Below are positions 44,449 through 55,358 of a stretch of 64,000 nt of DNA, in pieces. Under the pieces are notes generated by a model. The model was not told the origin of the DNA and did no database searches. It worked only from the letters and a program-made list of their open reading frames with translations. Position 1 is the first letter of the stretch. Every line of letters starts with the position of its first letter. The DNA comes from Variovorax paradoxus (GTDB lineage Bacteria > Pseudomonadota > Gammaproteobacteria > Burkholderiales > Burkholderiaceae_C), in the NCBI RefSeq assembly GCF_902712855.1, contig NZ_LR743507.1, positions 2,218,001 to 2,282,000 of the forward strand, written 5' to 3'. The translations under genes and the position numbers were made by a program.

Positions 44449-45542
44449 CCGCCGGGCCTGCCGCTCGCCCCCATGCGCCGCTGATCATCGATGTCGCGGC
44501 CACCGAACTGAACGATGCAGACCGCCGACGCCTCGCCGACCCGCTGGTCGGCGGCGTGATCCATTTCGCCCGCAACTGGCGCGACCGCGCGCAGATGAGC
44601 GCGCTCAACGCCGAGATCAAGGCCATCCGGCCCGACCTGCTGATCTGCGTCGACCACGAGGGCGGCAGGGTACAGCGCTTCCGCACCGATGGTTTCACCC
44701 ATCTCCCGTCGATGCGCTCGCTCGGCGAACTTTGGATGACCGACGCCTTGCGCGCCACCCAGGCGGCCACGGCTGCCGGCCAGGTGCTGGCGGGTGAGCT
44801 GCGCGCTTGCGGCGTCGATTTCAGCTTTGCACCGGTGCTCGACCTCGATTTCGGCGGCAGCAGCGTCATCGGCAGCCGCAGCTTCCACCGCGACCCGCGC
44901 GTGGTGGCGCTGCTGGCCAAGAGCGTCATGCACGGCATGCTCCAGATGGGCATGCGCAACTGCGGCAAGCACTTTCCCGGACACGGCTTCGTGCACGCCG
45001 ATTCGCACGTCGAGATCCCGGTCGACAAACGCAGCCTCAAGACCATCCTGGGCGACGACGCCCGGCCGTACGACTGGCTCGAGGGCGCGCTCACCGCGGT
45101 GATGCCGGCGCACGTGATCTATCCGAAGGTCGACAAACGGCCGGCGGGTTTTTCCTCGAAGTGGCTGCAGGAGGTGTTGCGCCGGCAGCTCGGCTTTGAC
45201 GGCGTGATCTTCAGCGACGACCTCAGCATGGAGGCCGGCCGCCACATCGACGGGCAGCTGCTGAGCTTCACCGACGCGGCATTGGCCGCGCTCGATGCCG
45301 GTTGCGACCTGGCGCTGCTGTGCAACCAGAGCATCGGCGACGGCGCTCCGCTCGACGAGCTGCTCGACGGCTTCGCGCACGCGGCCCGCACGCAACGGTG
45401 GCAACCCGCGCCACGCAGCGAAGCGCGGCGCCGGAACCTGCTGCCGGACACCGCCGCGCCCGCTTCCTGGGCTGCGCTGGTCGACGCCGCGGCGTATCGC
45501 AGCGCGCGTCGCGTGTTGGCCAGGGCGGGTCTCTCGGACTGA
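44445..45542 (+). CDS. nagZ: beta-N-acetylhexosaminidase NagZ (GH3)
   Basis: Cytoplasmic glycoside hydrolase that removes N-acetylglucosamine from muropeptides in cell-wall recycling. Of its 365 residues, the GH3 barrel has the substrate loop VDHEGGRVQRF, FAPVLDLDFG, the flexible His-Asp dyad loop KHFPGHGFVHADSH and the nucleophile Asp in GVIFSDDLSMEAG. It starts inside the acpS stop (ATGA). It closes the lepA-nagZ gene run and is convergent with the YgjP-like gene after about 150 bp without a clear terminator. Confidence 0.93.
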   Translation: MTAGPAARPHAPLIIDVAATELNDADRRRLADPLVGGVIHFARNWRDRAQMSALNAEIKAIRPDLLICVDHEGGRVQRFRTDGFTHLPSMRSLGELWMTDALRATQAATAAGQVLAGELRACGVDFSFAPVLDLDFGGSSVIGSRSFHRDPRVVALLAKSVMHGMLQMGMRNCGKHFPGHGFVHADSHVEIPVDKRSLKTILGDDARPYDWLEGALTAVMPAHVIYPKVDKRPAGFSSKWLQEVLRRQLGFDGVIFSDDLSMEAGRHIDGQLLSFTDAALAALDAGCDLALLCNQSIGDGAPLDELLDGFAHAARTQRWQPAPRSEARRRNLLPDTAAPASWAALVDAAAYRSARRVLARAGLSD

Positions 45543-45689
45543 GTTCTGCCCCTGTGCTTCGGCTCCTCGGCGTCGCTGGGCTTGCTCCACGCCTGGGCAC
45601 CGAGTCCGCTGCAGGTCGAGTCTACGCACATCCCGCATCCGGGGTTGCGAAGCAGGCTCTTGGAACGGAGGAGCCTGCAAGTCCGAGGG

Positions 45690-46226
45690 TCAGCCGCCGG
45701 CTGGTGCAGAGGCCTTCGCCATGCCGGTCCAGAGGCGCTGTCCGCCCGCATTCAGGTGCTCCAGGTACAGGCGGAGGTCGAACTCGAGGCGGTGATAGTC
45801 CGGCTCCATGTGCATGCACAGGGCGTAGAACGCCTTGTCGTGCTCGCGCTCCTTCATGTGCGCCAGTTCGTGCACGACGATCATCCGCAGCAGGTCCAGA
45901 GGCACGTCCTTGAACAGGCTCGCCACCCGGATTTCGCGCTTGGCCTTGAGCTTGCCGCCCTGCACGCGCGACACCGTGGTGTGCGTTCCCAGCGCGTTGC
46001 GGATCACGTGCAGCTTGTTGTCGAACATCACCTTGGACAGCGGCTCGGCCTTGCGCATGAACTCGCTCTTGAGTTCGCTCACGTACTCGTAGAGCGCCCG
46101 GTCGGTCTGCACGCCGTGCACGCCATCGGGATAGCGCTGGCCGAGCAGGGCGGCCAGCTTGTCCTCGGCCATCAGCTGGCGGACCTGATCCAGCAGGGTT
46201 GCCGGGTAGCCCGCCAGGTACTTCAT
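45690..46226 (-). CDS. YgjP-like/M48-type metallopeptidase-domain protein
   Basis: Protein of 178 residues with a zinc site HELAHMKEREHDKAFY: the HExxH-like HELAH and a further His/Glu three turns on, as in the YgjP/DUF45 (SprT-like) family. Members have been described as metalloproteases or as nucleotide pyrophosphatases, so only metal binding is claimed. The alpha-helical N-terminal half (YEYVSELKSEFMRKAEPLSKV in outline) is common in proteobacterial versions. The start overlaps the stop of the Hsp70-like gene by ATGA, so the two are coupled. Confidence 0.8.
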   Translation of the reverse strand: MKYLAGYPATLLDQVRQLMAEDKLAALLGQRYPDGVHGVQTDRALYEYVSELKSEFMRKAEPLSKVMFDNKLHVIRNALGTHTTVSRVQGGKLKAKREIRVASLFKDVPLDLLRMIVVHELAHMKEREHDKAFYALCMHMEPDYHRLEFDLRLYLEHLNAGGQRLWTGMAKASAPAGG

Positions 46227-47496
46227 GTGCGGCGGTCCGTGCGTGCCGCGCAGGCCAGCCCGGTGGCCACGCCGCCGAACAGGTCGCCTTCGACCAAATT
46301 CACGCCCGCGAAGCTCTTGCGCAGTGCGTGCTGGAACGGCCGCAGCGCGGACGAGCCGCCCGTGAGGTAGATCGCATCGAGGTCGCCGCTTCGCAGGCCG
46401 GCACGCTTGACGCAGGCATGCGCGCAGGCGATGACGTTCTCGAGCGGGCTTGCCAGCTGCTGCGCCATGTCGGCCGGCGTGAGCGAGGCCGCCAGGCCGC
46501 GTTCGGCGCAGCCGAGGTCGATGGCAGTCTCTGCATCGCTGACCGACGCCTGGATCTTGGCCGCTTCGACGGCGCTTGCGATGCGGTGGCCGTGACGCTC
46601 CTCGAGCACCGTCATCAGCCGGTCGTGCAGTCGCGTGTCGCTGTAGCTGGTGCGCAGGTCCTTCGCCTGGCGCACCGCCTTGGCGGCGTAGAGCCAATTG
46701 ATCAGGTGCCAGGACGACAGCTCGAAGAACACCTTGCTCGGCACTTCGCGCCCCTGCGGGCCGTGGTGGCGGAAGCCGAACTGCGGCATCACGCGCTCGA
46801 GGTTCAGGCGCTGGTCGAAGTCGGTGCCGCCGATGTGCACGCCGCTGGTGGCCAGCACGTCGTCGTTGCGGTCCTCGCGCTTCGCGCGCTCGGGGCCGAC
46901 GCGCACCACGGTGAAGTCGGAGGTGCCGCCACCGATGTCGACGATGAGCACGACCGATTCCCTGGTGATGCGCTGCTCGTAGTCGAAGGCCGCGGCAATC
47001 GGCTCGAGCTGGAATGCGACCTCGCGAAAGCCCGCCGCACGCGCCGCGACGCGCAGGCTTTCCTCGGCACGCTCGTCGCGCTTGGTGTCGTCGTCGACGA
47101 AATGCACGGGTCGCCCGATCACCACGCGCTCGGGCAACCGGCCGAGCTCACGGCTGGCACGCACGGCCAGTTCGCGCAGGAAGCGCGCGATGATGTCCTC
47201 GAAGCTCACGAGGCCGTCGTAGATGGCGGTCTTTTCCTGCATCAGCGCGCTGCCGAGCAGGCTCTTCAGCGAACGCATCAGGCGCCCTTCGGTGCCCGAG
47301 AGGTACTGGCCGATGGCATCGCGTCCGAAATGGGTCGTGCGGTCTTCGGCGTTGAAGAAGATCGCCGTAGGCAGGGTGGTGGCCGCGCCTTCGATGGGCA
47401 GAAGGCGGGCCTCGCCGTCGACCCGGCAGGCCACGGCGGAGTTGGAGGTGCCGAAGTCGATGCCGATCGTCGGCAGCGACGACGGTGACGACACGC

Positions 47497-47500
<4 letters not shown>
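46223..47500 (-). CDS. Hsp70-family ATPase (YegD-like)
   Basis: Protein of 425 residues that contains only the Hsp70/actin-type ATPase part. The phosphate-1 motif IGIDFGTSNSAVA is at about 12-24, phosphate-2 VVLIVDIGGGTSDFTVV at about 197-213 and the adenosine motif LTGGSSALRPF at about 384-394. The substrate-binding domain of DnaK is missing, as in Escherichia coli YegD. It overlaps lysS at its start (ATGA with the lysS stop) and the YgjP-like gene at its end. Function is unknown; a chaperone-like ATPase acting with a partner is likely. Confidence 0.87.
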
Positions 47501-49062
<1,562 letters not shown>

Positions 49063-49166
49063 GGGAGGCGGGTGTTGCGCATCCGGGAGCGTGCGCGGGG
49101 CTGGCATTTTAGCCCATCGGGTCGGGAGAAAAGCAGGCCCCAGCGCCCGTCAATCCTGCGCGATGC

Positions 49167-49193
49167 GCTATGAATAAAGTAGCAACTTATTCA
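49167..49193. repeat. hairpin overlapping the LON-gene stop
   Basis: TGAAT-(A)-AAGT pairs with ACTT-ATTCA (49171-49193, nine pairs, one bulge, AGCA loop), and GCTA/TAGC flank part of it. It includes the TAA stop at 49187-49189. No U-run follows, so it is not a standard terminator; it may belong to a dispersed Comamonadaceae palindrome family. Confidence 0.45.
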
Positions 49194-49810
49194 GTGATGC
49201 CCGTGCGTGCGAGCAGATCGCTGACCAGTTCGAGGCGCATCAGCGGGCTGTCGAGCTCCATCAGGCGCTGGCGCAGCTCCAGTTGCATCGGCACCAGTTC
49301 GCACCATCGGTTGGCCACCCAGCCGCAGTCGTCGAGTCGATAGGGCTCGGCGATGGGCAGGCGCACGGTCTCGCCCTGGGCACGGCGGCGCTCTTCGAGC
49401 GTGTCGATCAGGCGCTGCAGCGCGGTGGCGGTGTGTTTCAGGTCGTCGGGGATCTCGAGAGCGACGTCGTCGGCCACGGGGTCCACCTCGGCGATCCACA
49501 GTCCATGCTTCTGCAGTTCGGCACTGCGGATGCGAAAGCGCTGCGTGCCCACGCACTCGATCTGCAGCAGGCCGCTCTGCGGCGATTCGAACTCGCGGAT
49601 GGAAGCCAGCGTGCCGACGGCCGCAAAGCTCTCGGCGTCGGCGCCGGCTTTGCGCACTTCGCTGCCGCTGGTGAGGCTCACGACGCCGAAGGGCAGGTCG
49701 GCCTTGCGGCACTTGCCGATCATGTCCAGGTAGCGCACCTCGAAGATGCGAAGCGGAAGCAGGCCGGCGGGATACAGAACCGTTCCGAGCGGGAAGAGTG
49801 GAATGGACAC
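49187..49810 (-). CDS. LON substrate-binding-domain protein
   Basis: Protein of 207 residues made only of the N-terminal (PUA-like) domain of Lon protease: IPLFPLGTVLYPAGLLPLRIFEVRYLDMIG in outline, then FGVVSLTSGSEVRKAG, VGTLASIREF and FRIRSAELQ. It has no ATPase or protease part. The GTG at 49810 gives the normal family start; the longer open frame runs through non-family sequence. It is often found as an isolated gene in beta-proteobacteria; function is unknown. It is divergent from yggT across about 250 bp in which I recognise nothing. Confidence 0.85.
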   Translation of the reverse strand: MSIPLFPLGTVLYPAGLLPLRIFEVRYLDMIGKCRKADLPFGVVSLTSGSEVRKAGADAESFAAVGTLASIREFESPQSGLLQIECVGTQRFRIRSAELQKHGLWIAEVDPVADDVALEIPDDLKHTATALQRLIDTLEERRRAQGETVRLPIAEPYRLDDCGWVANRWCELVPMQLELRQRLMELDSPLMRLELVSDLLARTGITE

Positions 49811-50059
49811 GTGAAGGGACTCGGCCGGTAGGCCGGCGTCAGTGGGAGTTGAAGATCGGGGCCAGCGAGGTCGCATGCCGGGCGCGCCGCACGCCGCGCC
49901 CGTTGGTCGTGTCGTCGTGGAAGGGGACGCCGTGGTTGCAGGCGGGCAGTGCGACGCTCGGCAAAGGCATGGTGTTTCGTAGGGCAGAGGGGATCGGGCC
50001 TGGGCGCTTGTGGGCCAGAATCGGAGCAGTCGTGCAGCCGCACCTTTCCTTCCACCGAC

Positions 50060-50620
50060 ATGTTGTACCAGATACCTTCGTTCCTTCTCGACGTGATCGT
50101 CGGTCTGCTCGGCGGCGCCTGCCTGCTGCGCCTCTACATGCAGTACCACCGCGTGCCGTTCGGCAATCCGCTCGGTCGCTTCGTGTTTGCCATCACCGAC
50201 TGGATCGTGCTGCCGCTGCGCCGCATCGTGCCGTCGGTGAAGCGCTGGGACCTCGCAAGCCTGATCGCCGCCTGGCTGCTCGTGATGCTGAAGTTCCTGC
50301 TGCTGTGGCTGCTGGTCGGCAACCTCGGCCACATCGTGACCCTGCCGCTGGTGTCGCTGGTCGGTCTGATGCAGTTGGCCGTCTCGGGGCTGACCGCGCT
50401 GCTGGTGGTCTACGCGGTGCTGTCATGGATTCCGGGCGCATCGCCGATGCTGCTCGACCTGATCTCGCGCCTCGCCGATCCGCTGGTGCGCCCGTTTCGC
50501 CGCTTCATCCCGCTGATCGGCGGGGTCGACCTGTCGCCGCTGGCCGCCATCGTCGTGCTGCAGGTGATCGCGATCGTGCTGGGCAACCTGCTGGTGTTCG
50601 CCTATCAACTGACGTTCTGA
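50060..50620 (+). CDS. YggT family membrane protein
   Basis: Integral membrane protein of 186 residues made of two copies of the YggT unit. Each unit has two helices and ends with WxxxPLRR-like wording: TDWIVLPLRRIVPSVKRWDLA in the first copy and LADPLVRPFRRFIPLIGGVDLSPL in the second. The family is linked to osmotic or cell-division functions, and to photosystem assembly in plastids, but its bacterial role is uncertain. It shares a bidirectional terminator with accD. Confidence 0.88.
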   Translation: MLYQIPSFLLDVIVGLLGGACLLRLYMQYHRVPFGNPLGRFVFAITDWIVLPLRRIVPSVKRWDLASLIAAWLLVMLKFLLLWLLVGNLGHIVTLPLVSLVGLMQLAVSGLTALLVVYAVLSWIPGASPMLLDLISRLADPLVRPFRRFIPLIGGVDLSPLAAIVVLQVIAIVLGNLLVFAYQLTF

Positions 50621-50640
50621 GCGAACCGGGACACCTGCGA

Positions 50641-50676
50641 AAAAAGGGCCCGGATGCATGCATCCGGGCCCTTTTG
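50641..50676. terminator. bidirectional terminator yggT/accD
   Basis: A perfect 26-bp palindrome at 50647-50672 (GGGCCCGGATGC and its complement) is flanked by A6 on the left and T4 on the right, so it can end yggT on the plus strand and accD on the minus strand. Confidence 0.93.
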
Positions 50677-50701
50677 CATGGATTGCGCCTGAGCGCTCCG
50701 G

Positions 50702-51574
50702 TCAGCTGACCGCGTCGGCTGGCTGGCGCAGCAGCATGGCCAGGGTGCTGGCGATCGTCTTGCGCAGTTCGCGGCGGTCGCTGATGAAGTCGATCGCGCC
50801 CTTGGTCTGCAGGAACTCGGCACGCTGGAAGCCTTCGGGCAGCGTCACGCGCACGGTCGATTCGATCACGCGCGGGCCGGCGAAGCCGATCAGCGCCTTG
50901 GGTTCCGCGATCACGACGTCGCCCACGAAGGCGAAACCGGCCGACACGCCGCCCATGGTCGGGTCGGTCAGCACGCTGATGTAGGGCAGGCCCTTCTTCG
51001 CCAGCAGCGTGAGTGCGGAATTCGTCTTGGCCATCTGCATCAGCGAAAGCAGGCCTTCCTGCATGCGCGCGCCGCCGGTGGCGGTGAAGCAGATGAACGG
51101 CACCTTCTGCTCGATGGCGGTTTCGACGCCGCGCACGAAGCGCTCGCCGACCACGCTGCCCATGCTGCCGCCCATGAATTCGAACTCGAAGCAGGCCACG
51201 ACTACGCTGATGCTGTGGACCGAGCCGCCCATGACGACCAGGGCGTCCGTCTCGCCGGTGTTTTCCAGGGCTTCCTTCAGGCGCTCGGGGTACTTGCGGC
51301 TGTCCTTGAACTTCAGGGCGTCGACCGGCAGCACTTCCTGGCCGACTTCGTAGCGGCCTTCGGCGTCGAGGAACGCATCGAGCCGCGCGCGGGCGCCGAT
51401 GCGGTGGTGATGGCTGCAGCTCGGGCAGACATTCTGGTTGTGTTCGAGATCGGTCTTGTAGAGCACGGTCTCGCAGGCGGGGCACTTGATCCACAGGCCC
51501 TCGGGCACCTGGCGGCGCTCCGACGGGTCGGTTTGTGCGATCTTGGCGGGTAGCAGTTTTTCAAGCCAGCTCAT
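50702..51574 (-). CDS. accD: acetyl-CoA carboxylase carboxyltransferase subunit beta
   Basis: Beta subunit of the carboxyltransferase that makes malonyl-CoA for fatty acids. Of its 290 residues, the four-Cys zinc finger (Cys31, Cys34, Cys50, Cys53) is at the N-terminus. The crotonase-like core has FMGGSMGSVVGERF, ATGGARMQEGLLSLMQMAKT in outline, TDPTMGGVSAGFA and GFAGPRVIE. GGAG precedes the ATG at proper distance. It follows trpA by about 60 bp, an order common in beta- and some gammaproteobacteria (trpF-trpB-trpA-accD). Confidence 0.96.
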   Translation of the reverse strand: MSWLEKLLPAKIAQTDPSERRQVPEGLWIKCPACETVLYKTDLEHNQNVCPSCSHHHRIGARARLDAFLDAEGRYEVGQEVLPVDALKFKDSRKYPERLKEALENTGETDALVVMGGSVHSISVVVACFEFEFMGGSMGSVVGERFVRGVETAIEQKVPFICFTATGGARMQEGLLSLMQMAKTNSALTLLAKKGLPYISVLTDPTMGGVSAGFAFVGDVVIAEPKALIGFAGPRVIESTVRVTLPEGFQRAEFLQTKGAIDFISDRRELRKTIASTLAMLLRQPADAVS

Positions 51575-51636
51575 AGGACTCCGGATTAGCTCCCCCTGCC
51601 GCATTGCCGCAGGGGGTTGGGTGAGGGCAGCCGCGA

Positions 51637-52481
51637 TTATCGGCCAGCCGCGTTCTTGGGGGTAGCGGCCGGCAGGGCGTCGAGCGCCTCCCGAATGCCG
51701 GCGAGGAATTCGTGCACCGCGGGCACCACCTTTTCGCGCGGCTGGTCTTCGATGAGCTGGATGATCTTCGTGCCGATCACGACCGCATCGGCCGCCGAGC
51801 CGACCGCCTGTGCGGTGCGTGCGTCGCGAATGCCGAAGCCCACGCCGACCGGGATGCTCACGTGCTGGCGGATGCGCGGGATCATCTGGCCGACCGCCTC
51901 GGTGTCGAGATGCCCGGCGCCGGTCACGCCCTTCAGCGACACGTAGTACACATAGCCGCTGGCGATGCGCGCAACCTGCGCCATGCGCTCGTCGGTGCTC
52001 GTGGGCGCCAGCAGGAAGATCAGGTCGATGTTCGCGGCCTTCAGCTCCGCGGCGAAGGCCTCGCATTCCTCGGGCGGGTAGTCGACCACCAGCAGGCCGT
52101 CGACGCCGGCCGCCGATGCGTCGCGGATGAAGGCTTTGCTGCCATGGACCAGGTCATAGCGCTCGACCGGGTTGGCGTAGCCCATCAGCACGACGGGCGT
52201 GGTCGTGTCCTTCTGGCGGAAGGCCGCCACGATGGCCAGCACCTGCTTCATGCCGATGCCGAGCGCCAGCGCGGCCTCTCCGGCCTTCTGGATCACCGGG
52301 CCGTCGGCCATCGGGTCGGAGAAGGGCACGCCGAGCTCGATCACGTCGGCCCCGGCCTCGACCATGCCGTGCATCAGCTCGGGCGTGATGTCGGCGAAGG
52401 GAAAGCCCGCGGTGACGTACGGAATGAGGGCGCGGCGGCCGTCTTCTTGCAGCGCGGCGAAGGTATTTGCAATGCGGCTCA

Positions 52482-52482
<1 letters not shown>
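51637..52482 (-). CDS. trpA: tryptophan synthase alpha subunit
   Basis: Cleaves indole-3-glycerol phosphate to indole, passed to TrpB through a tunnel. Of its 281 residues the catalytic acids are Glu49 in IELGVPFSDP and Asp60 in MADGPVIQ. YVTAGFPF, GLLVVDYPPEE, LLAPTSTDERM and YYVSLKGVTGAG are in standard order, and GVGFGIRD binds phosphate. ATG 52482 overlaps the trpB stop by one base. Confidence 0.96.
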
Positions 52483-53759
<1,277 letters not shown>

Positions 53760-53806
53760 GGTTTCCGATCGATGGGCCGCAGCCCGAAAACGATCGGCTG
53801 CGGCGG

Positions 53807-54508
53807 CTAACTGGAGAAGGACGCGTCGGCTGCCCGGACGGCGGCGACGAATTGCCGGATCTTTCCGGCGTCCTTGAGGCCCTTGTTCCCGGGACCGTCG
53901 ACTTCGACGCCCGAGCTCACATCAACGGACAGCGTCTTGCAGCGCGTCCGCAGGATGCGAATGCCATCGCTCACGTTTGCAGGTGTGAGCCCACCACTCA
54001 AGACGAGGTGAGCGTCGACGGCGGGTGGAAGAAGTGACCAATCGAATGCCTTGCCGCCACCGCCATAACCTTCGACATGGGCGTCGAGCAGGATGGCCTG
54101 GGCGTGGGAGTAATCGGACGCGTATTTTACGAGGTCGAAGCCGGTCGCGGCATCCCCCAGCGGAATCCGGGCCGCGCGCATGTAGCGGAAGCGGCCGGCC
54201 CCGGCCGATTCCTGGCACTGCGCCGGAGACTCGTCGCCATGGAATTGGGCAATGGCGCCTGCCACGCGTGTGAGGCTTGCCATGACTTTGGGAGCTTCCT
54301 CGTTCACGAACAGAAGCACGGGCGTGACGAATGGCGGCAGGCGGGCGGCCAGTTCGGCAGCGCGCTGCGGTGTCACCGAGCGGGGGCTCTTCGCGTAGAG
54401 CACGAAGCCGATGGCATCGGCACCGGCTTCGACGGCCGCATCGACATCGGCCTCACGCGTCAGGCCGCAGATCTTGATGCGGGTGCGGGGAACGAGCGGC
54501 GCGGTCAT
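53807..54508 (-). CDS. trpF: phosphoribosylanthranilate isomerase
   Basis: Amadori isomerase of the tryptophan pathway. Its 233-residue barrel has the N-terminal KICGLTREADVDAAVEAGADAIGFV in outline with the catalytic Cys, then VLLFVNE, QFHGDES, LLDAHVEGYGGGGKAFDWSLL with the catalytic Asp, LVLSGGLTPANV and SVDVSSGVE. It overlaps truA by four bases; trpF after truA is typical of proteobacteria. Confidence 0.96.
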   Translation of the reverse strand: MTAPLVPRTRIKICGLTREADVDAAVEAGADAIGFVLYAKSPRSVTPQRAAELAARLPPFVTPVLLFVNEEAPKVMASLTRVAGAIAQFHGDESPAQCQESAGAGRFRYMRAARIPLGDAATGFDLVKYASDYSHAQAILLDAHVEGYGGGGKAFDWSLLPPAVDAHLVLSGGLTPANVSDGIRILRTRCKTLSVDVSSGVEVDGPGNKGLKDAGKIRQFVAAVRAADASFSS

Positions 54509-55317
54509 GGCGGGCCATCATACGGCGCCCCGCCAGCCTGCAGCGTGGCCTCGGCCGGCAGACCCCACTGGGCATCGTACAAGGGCCCCATGAAGTAAAG
54601 CCCGTCCGCAGAGAAGGTGGGCGCCGCCACCTTGCGGCTGCGCGCCTCGAGCACTTCGGAAATCCATTCGACGCGCTCGTCGCCTCGGCCGATGCGCACC
54701 AGGCAACCCATGAGGTTGCGGATCATGTGGTGCAGGAAGGCGTCGGCCTCGAACTCGAAATGCCAGCGGCAGCGTTCGCCGTCTCCGACGCGCGTGATCT
54801 CAATGCGGCGCAGGTTCTTGACTGGCGAGCGCGCCTGGCAGGCGGAGGCGCGGAAGGAGCTGAAATCGTGCCGGCCGATGAGCAATGCCGCCGCGGCGCG
54901 CATTGCATCGCCATCGAGCGCATGCATCGACCAGCCGACCCGGCCCGAATCGAGGCTGGGCCGGACCGGAGACTGGGACAGCACGTAGACGTAGCGGCGG
55001 GCCAGTGCGCTGGCGCGGCAATGGAACTCGTCGGGCACCGGGTGAGCCCACTGCACGGCGATGTCGTCGGGCAGGAAGCGGTTGGTGCCGCGCATCCAGG
55101 AGAAGGGCTCGCGCTCGACGGAAGTGTCGAAATGCACCACCTGCATCAGCGCGTGGACGCCCGCATCGGTTCGGCCGGCGCACAGCGTGCCGATGGGCTG
55201 CGCTGCGAACTTCGAAAGTGCCGCTTCGAGCTTGTCCTGAACCGTGCGGCCCGAGCGCTGGCTCTGCCAGCCCTCGTACGCCTGGCCGTTGTAGCGGATG
55301 CCAAGCGCCAGCCTCAA
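54505..55317 (-). CDS. truA: tRNA pseudouridine(38-40) synthase
   Basis: Makes pseudouridine at positions 38, 39 and 40 of tRNA anticodon stems. Of its 270 residues, the catalytic Asp51 lies in CAGRTDAGVHALMQVVHFD. IRYNGQAYEGWQSQ near the N-terminus, AHPVPDEFHCRASALARRYVY in outline and FLHHMIRNLMGCLVRIG at about 195-211 are typical. It lies between fimV and trpF, an order conserved in many proteobacteria. Confidence 0.95.
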   Translation of the reverse strand: MRLALGIRYNGQAYEGWQSQRSGRTVQDKLEAALSKFAAQPIGTLCAGRTDAGVHALMQVVHFDTSVEREPFSWMRGTNRFLPDDIAVQWAHPVPDEFHCRASALARRYVYVLSQSPVRPSLDSGRVGWSMHALDGDAMRAAAALLIGRHDFSSFRASACQARSPVKNLRRIEITRVGDGERCRWHFEFEADAFLHHMIRNLMGCLVRIGRGDERVEWISEVLEARSRKVAAPTFSADGLYFMGPLYDAQWGLPAEATLQAGGAPYDGPP

Positions 55318-55358
55318 GACGCCCGCCTCACGGAGTCAGGAACAAAAGGGTCAACGGC